DNA from: Aquilaria yunnanensis
Taxonomy: Eukaryota > Streptophyta > Magnoliopsida > Malvales > Thymelaeaceae
Length of the DNA: 64,000 nt
Assembly: GCA_039654915.1 (NCBI GenBank)
Contig: CM077594.1
Location: 110,064,893 to 110,128,892 of the forward strand
Reading direction: 5' to 3'
Shown: positions 48,224 through 56,068 of the stretch, piece after piece
Layout: the number at the start of each line of letters is the position of its first letter
Position numbering within the stretch: the stretch's first letter is position 1
The notes under the pieces: model-generated
What the model saw: the letters and a program-made list of their open reading frames with translations, nothing else
What the model was told of the DNA's origin: nothing
Database searches by the model: none
Made by a program: the position numbers and the translations under genes

Positions 48224-48772
48224 CTATGAATCGGCGATTTGCATCCCATCCAGTTTTCTCACAAACTGGCAAACTGGGTCATTAAAAGTCAGATTTCCAA
48301 GACTGTAACGATCCTGTTCTTTACGGAAAGTCCACCATAAATCCATAATTTTCCATTGCACTATTTCACAAGAATGTGTTTCAAAAGTTAATAGGATATT
48401 ATCCAAAGATTCCTTACGCAGGCCATTCTTGATGAATTTTCTTTTATCTTCACGATTTCTAGTGATCATCCCTAAAGAACGACATTTAGCATCGCAATTC
48501 CATCGTCCACATTTATGACAGACACCTAGCCTCTTTGCTCTTCACTTTTTGGCATAAGCGCTTTTACCTAAGCCGGGCATACGGGGCACAAATACGTCTG
48601 AAACTTCACCAGCCGAGCGGACCTTAGCTTCAATTAAGCACCGCACATTGTCAGGAATGCCTTTGTGCATAAAGACTCTAATCCTTTCACATCTAGCTTG
48701 GTAAATCATTTTAAGAACATTTATTGGGATGGAAGGAAAGTATTTTCGCCTGGCGGAAAGAGTAGAATCCAT
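48224..48772 (-). pseudogene. Virus-like cysteine-rich nucleic-acid-binding protein gene, copy B (inner), with nonsense mutation
   Basis: The frame has the same length (183 codons with stop) and layout as the intact copies at 49061-49609 and 62906-63454. One in-frame TGA (48542-48544) replaces the arginine codon in the middle of the basic motif that follows KSAYAKK. This cuts the product before its cysteine cluster. The rest of the frame after the stop is open. TATA-like sequence CTATAAATG lies at about 48893-48901 upstream. Only the truncated N-terminal 76 residues could be made. It is closer to copy B of the outer element than to its neighbour copy A. Confidence 0.75.
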
Positions 48773-49060
48773 TGATAAAAGAAGAATTTGAGAGAAGAGA
48801 TGAAGAAATCAGTTATTGTAGGAAACTGAAATAACCGATTATGAGAGTCAGAGAGTATTGCATCCGCTACTTAACCGGAAAGAAGAACACGCATTTATAG
48901 CGATGAAAGGATAACGTGTTAATTACGCTTACAGGAACAAGTTCATTATTGTCCAAAGGTAATGTAAATTTTTCAAATATGACAAATCGTATGTACAGTA
49001 ATTGTGACTGTGGCTCACATCTTCCACTGGCTTTACGTCCAGTAACAGCATTAACGGCTT

Positions 49061-49609
49061 CTATGAGTAGAGGATTTGCTTCCCATCCAGCTTTCTTACA
49101 AGCTGGCAAACAGGGTCATTTACAGTCAGATTTCCGGGACTGTAACGGTTTCGTTCTTCATGAAAAATGCTCCACAAACCAAGTAGTTCACGTTGCACAG
49201 ATCCACAAGAATGCGTCTCAAGAGTCAATTGGATATCATCCAACGAGTCTTTACTCAGGCCATTCTTAATGAATCGTATTTTATCTTCTCGATTATCAAA
49301 GATCATCCCTAAAGAACGACATTTAGTATTACAAGTCCACCGTCCACATTTATGGCAGACTTGCAACCTTTTCGCTCTTCGCTTTTTGGCATAAGAGCTT
49401 TTGCCTATACCAGGCATGTGAGACACAAATGCCTCTGGGATTTCACCTGCCAAACGAACCTTGGCTTCGATTAACCACCGCACATCTTCAGGGATTCCTT
49501 TGTGCATCAGAACTCTTAATCGTTCACAGCGAACTTGGTAGATCTTTTTGAGGATGTTCATTGGGAGAGAAGGGAAATACTTTCGCAAGGCGGAAAAAGT
49601 AGGATCCAT
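49061..49609 (-). CDS. Basic cysteine-rich protein resembling betaflexivirus nucleic-acid-binding proteins, copy A (inner)
   Basis: An intact frame of 182 residues. The N-terminal 65 residues are helical and charged (ALRKYFPSLP, RVLMHKGIPEDVRWLIEAKV). Then come a glycine-led basic motif, GKSSYAKKRRAKR, and a cysteine cluster CHKCGRWTCNTKC (C-x2-C-x4-C-x3-C), followed by DKIRFIKNGL. This order of basic motif, zinc-finger-like cluster and FIK/FVK-x-G segment is what I recall for the small cysteine-rich proteins of carlaviruses and vitiviruses (plant RNA viruses), which bind nucleic acid and can suppress RNA silencing or alter host transcription. The C-terminal 80 residues match nothing I know. 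It is on the sense strand of the retrotransposon. A host zinc-finger origin is possible; the viral link needs a profile search. Confidence 0.6.
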   Translation of the reverse strand: MDPTFSALRKYFPSLPMNILKKIYQVRCERLRVLMHKGIPEDVRWLIEAKVRLAGEIPEAFVSHMPGIGKSSYAKKRRAKRLQVCHKCGRWTCNTKCRSLGMIFDNREDKIRFIKNGLSKDSLDDIQLTLETHSCGSVQRELLGLWSIFHEERNRYSPGNLTVNDPVCQLVRKLDGKQILYS

Positions 49610-49774
49610 TTTCTAGGAGGAAGTAAAAGAAAGAAGGGGTGAAGGAATCAGTTATTATGGGCAACTGAGAGAACCGACTTGAGAGTCACGGAGTACCGTA
49701 TCCGCCGTTTAACCGGAAAAGTAGATCCTACTTCATTTTGATAGATATATTTTTTTTTATCCGTTGATCCAGTC

Positions 49775-50110
49775 CTCGATTATTGAATCCATTGTCCGCT
49801 TTTGACAAAGTTTCAACGACAATATTTCTTGATGTTTGCCTTATCTTTGACCACAGCTATCTCTTATCTTGGATACTACTAGCTGATGTCAATCCTGTCC
49901 TTCCAGGTGTAGCCTCGATTATTGAATCAATTGCCAGGCTTTTGACAATATTGTCTACTTTATATTTTTTGATATCTGCCTTATCCTTGGCTATAGTTAT
50001 CTCTTATCTTGGATACTACTAGCTGACGTCAATCCTGTCCTTCCAGGTGTAGTCTCGATTATTGAATCGATTGCCAGGCTTTTGACAACATTGTCTACTT
50101 TATCCTTGAA
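49775..50110. repeat. 146-bp tandem repeat, about 2.3 units
   Basis: CTCGATTATTGAATCnATTG followed by CCAGGCTTTTGACA and ending in CTGTCCTTCCAGGTGTAG recurs at 49775, 49913 and 50055 with few differences. Confidence 0.8.
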
Positions 50111-51059
50111 TTCCTGATGCGGGTTGGTCCCGCATATTAGCTGTGTATCCAGTGATAGATTGGTAAGAGCTGATGACATTGAGATCTCAGCTTATATTGC
50201 TGTAACTGTGCTGTGAATGTGATTCCCGTTTGGTCCTTGTTATGTAAAGGCTATGTATGCATGATATGAAATGCATGAATGCAGAGCATGTGTAACTAAT
50301 GGCTTTTTTTTGTATGGATCTAGTTCTTTATGTCTTTGTTTTACTGGATCCTCTTTGTGATGGCCTTCTTGGACTATCATTGAATCTCTTTATGTTTTCC
50401 AGCTTTTGTTCGCTGCCTCAAAAGCCCAACTCTTTTCAAAATCCTCTTTCTTTGACTTGTTCTTTGAATTTTGGCCTCAATTTCTTTAAAGTTGGCCCGC
50501 CTCATAATTTATATCTCTTTCGGGTACTCATCCATTGTCATGGATTTGATACCATCAAAGGCTTTACTTTCAATGTCTGCTTTGCCCCTTTTCTTGTGAC
50601 CGTGCCGACACTTACTTATTCCCATGTTATAATCTGAATGATTGCTCTTCCTTGAACTCATGTTTTGATCCATAAGACTTGCCCCCTTGTCTATTGAACT
50701 TCTTTGTTGGCGGTACTCCTCTTACGCTTTGTAGAGACTACTTTGCCCCCCTGATTATGGTGTTTATGTGGAAAGAGATATCATCTCGCCTTTGATTTAA
50801 CAGAAGGTTGAGGATTTCTAGACCTTTGTGATGGCACTTGATCGTAAATTTCTCTTACAAGAACCACATCTTATTAAAGAAAGACTCAAGCTATCTCCTT
50901 ACTTTTAAGTCTACATACATTAATGAATAATGGTTTGGCCTTAAAGAAAAACTTTCATCAATTTGCAAAGCTTGACAAAGTAATTTACGGTCTTTGTTTT
51001 TAATTAAAATATCCTGCCATTCTTCCCTTTCCAACTCGAAGACATAAACTGTGCAAGGC

Positions 51060-51530
51060 AATAAGGTAGAAACATGATTCACAATAATAGCCTTTTAACT
51101 GAATGAGGATGATATCGAGAGGTAAATGTTAGGTGTGAGGAAAGTTAAGTTTGAATGTTTTTTTTTTGTGGCAGTCTTTTAGCTGAATGAGAATAATATT
51201 AAGAGGTAAATATTAGGTCTGAGTAAAGTTAAGTTTGAGTGGTGTGAAAGAAGGGTATTTTAATACTACTCGTGAGCAGTATTAAATAAGGTAGAAACAT
51301 GATTCACAATGATAGTCTTTTAACTGAATGAGGATGTTAGGTCTAAGGAAAGTTAAATTTAAGTGGTGTGAAAGAATGGTCTTTTAATACTACTCGTGAG
51401 CAGTATTAAATAAGGTAGAAACAAGTTTCACAATGATAGTCTTTTAGCTGAATGAGGATGATAAGTCTGAGGAAAGTTAAGTTTAAGTGGTTTGAAAGAA
51501 GGGTCTTTTAATACTACTCGTGAGCAAATT
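51060..51530. repeat. Tandem repeat of about 125 bp with palindromic segment
   Basis: AATAAGGTAGAAACATGATT and CTTTTAGCTGAATGAGGATG recur about four times. Three units end in TTTAATACT-A-CTC-GT-GAG-C-AGTATTAAA or a truncated form of it, a near-perfect 28-bp palindrome. Confidence 0.75.
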
Positions 51531-51799
51531 TGATTATGATGAAAAACTCAATAGTGATGACCTCAAACTTGCCACTCTTTCCAGAAAGTTAAACCTCATC
51601 TGTTGCCCCCCAACTATCGTGGTCTTTATGTATGCTTGGCTTGAAAGTTGCTTTTGTCTTCTAGACCGCCTTTGCAGGTTTTCAGTTTAGAATCCATAGC
51701 TCACTTGTTTTCTTTTTTTTCTTTTGCTCTAGTTTGAGCCATTTTTCCTTTTTTTTTTTTTTTTGTTTCCTCTTTTTTTTTTTTTTTTTTTTTTGTGAG

Positions 51800-52300
51800 C
51801 TATGGTGATGACATACTTGATAACTCTCTTGAAGTGAGATGACTCAAGTGGCCTTGCTTGCTCGTGCTTGTTCTCAGTCCTTTTTGGTTTTGAATTTTCC
51901 CTTGTTGTCTTTTGATGGAAGGGATGAATTTCTCTTTTCGGAGTTTGTGTTGCAAAGAACTGAGATCATAGCCCTCTTGAAGTGAAATGATTCAAGTGGA
52001 CTTAGTTGCTTGTGTTTGCTCTCAGTCTCTTTTTTTTTGGTTTTGAATTTTCCCTTGTTGGCTTTTTGATGGAAGGGATGAACTTTTTCCCTTTTTTTTT
52101 TTGGAGTTTGTGTTATGGAGAACCGAGATCATAGCCTTCTTGAAGTGAGATGACTCAAGTGGCTTTATTTGCTTCTCAGTCTCTTTTTTTTTTTTTGGAT
52201 TTTTTTTCTTGTTTGGATTTTCTCTTTAATGGCTTTTGATGGAAGGGAGGAACTTCTTTCCTTTGTTGGAATTTGTGTTGTGGAAAACTGAGAATTTTTT
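51800..52300. repeat. Tandem repeat of about 170 bp, three units
   Basis: CTTGAAGTGAGATGACTCAA, then GTGG-C-TT and TTTTGATGGAAGGGATGAA, recur near 51822, 51976 and 52139 with T-runs of variable length between. Confidence 0.7.
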
Positions 52301-53097
52301 TTTTGTATTGAGCATTTGTGAGAATTGGGAGGCCACTGAAGTCATTTAATATGAGAGCTAACTTCTTTGGAAGTTAATCCCGGACTCCTTGCAAGGATGT
52401 TGATAACCACTGTGAATTCTTTTTGAGGGTTGAGGTGCAACATATGAAATCCTTCTTACTAGATTTGGCAGCACTTTCAAGATCATTACTATCAAATTTT
52501 CCTTAACTTTTTATTTTCACCCACGAGTAGTATCATTTAGAAAGCAAAGTATGATAGCAATAATGGATAGTATAATGGAAAGGAGTGAGAGATGGATGTA
52601 AAAACAGAATTTTTGGTAAGAAGTGATAGAATGTGTAAGTGTAATAATTGAATTTTTGGTAAAAATTGGTACAATATGTAGATGTAATAATGGAATTAAA
52701 AAGTGGTATAATGTACACGTAACATCTTTTTGTTATACCAGAAAAAGAATAGCAGGTGTCCATTTAACAAAGACTACACCCTAGATTCTGGACTAAATCT
52801 AGGAGATTTTTACTATTAAATTACTTTTGCAAGCTTTCAAAGATACAAGTTTATTCAAAGGATTCCCTGTCATTCGAAAATGTATGCGGACTGTTAGGTC
52901 AGATCTGACTTGGAGCCCTTCCAAAATCAATGTAATTCCAGCTCAAAATCTTCACTTTCAATTACCAATCACATCGGGCCTAGCAGCTTGACCTCAGTTT
53001 TGTTTGATTTGTAGAGCAATGGCCTCGGGACTTGACGGCTTAAGAGTAGGTTTTGAGATTGGTATAGCATTGACTTCTTGTTCTTTAATGATCACAT

Positions 53098-54849
53098 TCA
53101 CATCATCATAAAAACGATAAGTTGGGATGAGTCTATGAGTCTTTGCAGATTCTTACGGAATTCTGAGCATTCTTGGATAGAATGACTCTTACTGTCATGA
53201 AAGTTGCACCATTCCTCATCTTCAACTTCGTCATATCCAAAAGAAGGTTTTCCCATGATAATCCCTTCTTTCACAAGGCATGAATATACATGCTTAAGAG
53301 GGGTTATGATATCATTGACTGACTTTTTCATCAGCCGGTGTTCTTCTATCATATTGACTGGTTTTTCTTGATGAGGCGGCAATGGATTGTGAGTGACGTT
53401 CGGTTCATCGGAAAAGTCCAACCACTTTGATTCGATTAATTGTTGGACTATACGTTTCAATGCTGTGCAATTTTCCAAGCCATGGCCTGGAACGCCATCA
53501 TGATATGGGCAAGTTATGTTGGGGTCATACCACGTTGGATATGGGGGTCCAAATGGATTTGTAGGAATTGGACGGATAAGTTGACTTTCTATGAGTTTTG
53601 GATACAACTCAGTGTAAGTCATGGGAATTGGTGCAAAAACTTCTTTTGGTCTTCGTGTGGGTACTGGAGGAGTCGGAACAGGTGGCCGTAACTGATTAGG
53701 CCTGTTGAGAGGATAATTGTTGGGCCTATTGGGAGGATAATCATTAGGCCTATTGGAAGGATAATCATTGGGCATATTGGGAGGATAGTCATTGGGCCTA
53801 TTGGTAGGATAATAATTGGGCCTTTTGGCAGAATAGGATAGGCGAGGACCGGTAGCCACAGTACCTACGAGGGGAATCCCTCTTTCGCGTCCTATTTGTT
53901 GTACTTCTTCATCTTTTGTTCTGGATGGTCCTCCTCTTTTTATAGGATCACTAAAGGACTCAGCAATCTTCCCAGTCCTAATCCCATGCTCGATCCTTTC
54001 TCCAGACATGACAACATCGGAGAAATTAGTTGCCGAATTGCCGATGAGTTTGTCATAATATGGGTATTTCAGTGTCTGGACAAACAAAGTAACCATTTCT
54101 TTTTCTGTCATGGGTGGCTGAACTTGTGCAGCTAAGTCCCTCCACCATTGGCCATATTCCTTGAAAGTTTCTGGCTTTTTCTTCTCCATGTTTTGGAGAG
54201 TTTGGCGATCCGGAGCCAAGTCCATAACATGTTTATAGTTGCCGATGAAGGCCTGAGCAAGGTCATTCCAAGTTTTGATGTTTCTTGGTCCTTGACTTAG
54301 ATACCACTGCAATGCTGATTTTGTGAGACTTTCCTGAAAAAGTGCAATCCACACCTTTTCATCTTTTGTGAGTGGTTGTAGTCTCCTTAGGAACAGTGTG
54401 ATGTGAGTGATGGGATCACTCGTTCCATCGTATTTTACGAAATCCGGTACTTTAAAGTCCGAAGGGATTATGACGTCTGGCACTAAGCAGAGGTCATCCA
54501 CTGAGAGAGATCCGAATATATTACCTCCTTCAATGGCTCGCAGTCTCTTCTCTATTGTTTCGAGCTTTTGAGATTCTGCTTCTTCTTTTGGTAATATATT
54601 CTTCTCTTCATGTACAGTGTCTTGTTTCAGGTGAACACTAGCAGACGGTCCTGATTCTTGAAACAGGTTTTCTTGGACTGAGACTCGTTGCGGGGTGAAT
54701 CCCGGGGGATAAGTGGGATCTTGTACTTCTTTGATGGGGACTTGAGTTGCTTTCCCTTTGATTAATTCCATCAATTGTCTCATCTGTTCTGACATACTTT
54801 CAATCTTGGACTCCATCTCCATGAGATGTCCTTCGGCTTGTTCTGCCAT
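53098..54849 (-). CDS. Retrotransposon Gag polyprotein (Ty3/gypsy, Tat/Ogre-like)
   Basis: An intact frame of 583 residues starting MAEQAEGHLMEMESKIESMS. A short N-terminal coiled coil (residues 1-35) is followed by the conserved retrotransposon gag core (about 150-300; WIALFQESLTKSALQWYLS, FIGNYKHVMDLAPDRQTLQN). Next is a proline/asparagine-rich tract at about 340-390 made of six 8-residue repeats of the type NRPNDYPP, and two cysteine-histidine motifs, CPYHDGVPGHGLENC (about 447) and CNFHDSKSHSIQEC (about 548), which are the usual nucleic-acid-binding motifs of this lineage. Gag forms the cytoplasmic particle that packages element RNA. The frame ends after FMMM with no protease or reverse transcriptase following in any frame, so Gag is the only classical retroelement protein made by this element. 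Confidence 0.92.
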   Translation of the reverse strand: MAEQAEGHLMEMESKIESMSEQMRQLMELIKGKATQVPIKEVQDPTYPPGFTPQRVSVQENLFQESGPSASVHLKQDTVHEEKNILPKEEAESQKLETIEKRLRAIEGGNIFGSLSVDDLCLVPDVIIPSDFKVPDFVKYDGTSDPITHITLFLRRLQPLTKDEKVWIALFQESLTKSALQWYLSQGPRNIKTWNDLAQAFIGNYKHVMDLAPDRQTLQNMEKKKPETFKEYGQWWRDLAAQVQPPMTEKEMVTLFVQTLKYPYYDKLIGNSATNFSDVVMSGERIEHGIRTGKIAESFSDPIKRGGPSRTKDEEVQQIGRERGIPLVGTVATGPRLSYSAKRPNYYPTNRPNDYPPNMPNDYPSNRPNDYPPNRPNNYPLNRPNQLRPPVPTPPVPTRRPKEVFAPIPMTYTELYPKLIESQLIRPIPTNPFGPPYPTWYDPNITCPYHDGVPGHGLENCTALKRIVQQLIESKWLDFSDEPNVTHNPLPPHQEKPVNMIEEHRLMKKSVNDIITPLKHVYSCLVKEGIIMGKPSFGYDEVEDEEWCNFHDSKSHSIQECSEFRKNLQRLIDSSQLIVFMMM

Positions 54850-54919
54850 TAATCTTGTTTGGAGTCGAGTTGAATATCGGTGTTAAGGTCCAATTTTACC
54901 TTTTTAAAGGAATATTTAT

Positions 54920-55330
54920 TTTATTAGATTCTATGCGTATATGATTGATGTGATGGATGCATGCAATGAGATTATGTTTTTATCAAAATTTATATGCACG
55001 TGATTGATGTAATGGAATGCATGCAATGAGATTATTTTTATCAGATTTTATATGCGTGTGATTGATGTAATGGATGCATGCAAGATAAAGTGAGATTATG
55101 TTTTTATCAGACTTTATATGCACGTGATTAATGTAATGGAATGCATGCAATGAGATTATTTTTATCAGATTTTATATGCATGTGATTAATGTAATGGAAT
55201 GCATGCAATGAGATTATTTTTATCAGATTTTATATGCGTGTGATTGATGTAATGGAATGCATGCAATGAGATTATTTTTATCACACTTTATATGCACGTG
55301 ATTAATGTAATGGAATGCATGCAATGAGTG
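54920..55330 (-). repeat. Tandem repeat in the element leader, about 62 bp, six to seven units
   Basis: Each unit contains TGATTGATGTAATGGAATGC, then ATGCAATGAGATTA, a T-run and ATCAGATTTTATATGC. It lies between the gag start codon and the primer-binding site, in the RNA leader. Confidence 0.85.
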
Positions 55331-56047
55331 AGTTTGCTTATCCATTATCGTAGAACTTCAAAACTTTTAGTTGTCATTATAAAGACCAAAAAGTTAGCAT
55401 AATTTGATGCGTGGTTTTGATGCATGAAGAATAATTGCACAAGAAAGATAAGGTTATTAATAAGTTAAATAGCAATTAACAACTCATGAAGTATTATGGA
55501 AAAATGAATTAAAACCATAAATATAAGACACGAAGAAAATAAAAGTGTAGAGCAACAACATAGCATAACAAGGACGTGCTTATGGCGTTGGTAAAATGGT
55601 AGAAATTCTATGGTCAGTTCTATGGTTAAGTGGGGAGTTCTATATGCATAAGGTAGCTTATCAAAAAGGCAAGGGATAGTTCCCGAATCCCGTCACTAAA
55701 TCATAGTGACGGCCCGATTCCTTACCCTCTAGGGTTAATGTAAGGAATGGATTAATTCGAGTCGTAGCTTTTCGTGGGCCCATGCAGAGACTAACCGTCT
55801 CAGAAGGCAATACACTACTTTGCTACTTTGAAACCGGTGAAGGCTTGGAGACCGTGGCCTCACAAGGACAGCAACACCAATTCCGCTTAGAAAGAATCGT
55901 GTTTGATTTAAGGAAGCTCGGGTATAGAGCTTCATATTGTGAATGCATTATGCATGTTTAGAATAAGTAAATATAACATATAAATCCACATAATAAGCAA
56001 AGTAAATCAAAACAAATCAACTTTAGGCTCGACTCACTAACGTGGAG
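55331..56047 (-). other. Untranslated leader of the inner element
   Basis: No open frame or repeat of note. It lies between the primer-binding site and the leader tandem repeat and would be 5' untranslated RNA. Confidence 0.5.
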
Positions 56048-56065
56048 TCCCCAGCGGAGTCGCCA
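56048..56065 (-). promoter_or_regulatory. Primer-binding site
   Basis: The sense strand reads TGGCGACTCCGCTGGGGA starting 3 bases after the end of the 5' LTR. The leading TGG pairs with a tRNA 3' CCA. This sequence type is common in Tat/Ogre elements; I believe the tRNA is an arginine species but did not verify it. Confidence 0.7.
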
Positions 56066-56068
56066 AGC

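Larger units (their letters stand above)
49620..53097 (-). other. Noncoding spacer between gag and the cassette, with several tandem repeats
   Basis: No pol domain and no open frame above about 110 codons with recognisable content. It holds: a 146-bp unit repeated about 2.3 times at 49775-50110 (key words CTTATCTTGGATACTACTAG, CCTTCCAGGTGTAG); a unit of about 125 bp repeated about four times at 51060-51530 with a near-palindrome TTTAATACT..AGTATTAAA; and a unit of about 170 bp repeated three times at 51800-52300 with long T-runs. A 63-codon minus-strand frame at 50891-51082 opens inside the second repeat and is unrecognised. Confidence 0.6.

Noticed and set aside
48867..49109. Alternative reading frame overlapping the 3' end of the cysteine-rich ORFs, containing CKKAGWEANP-like sequence in all copies
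   Set aside because: It looks protein-like, but differences between copies show no third-position bias in that frame, so there is no sign of coding selection.
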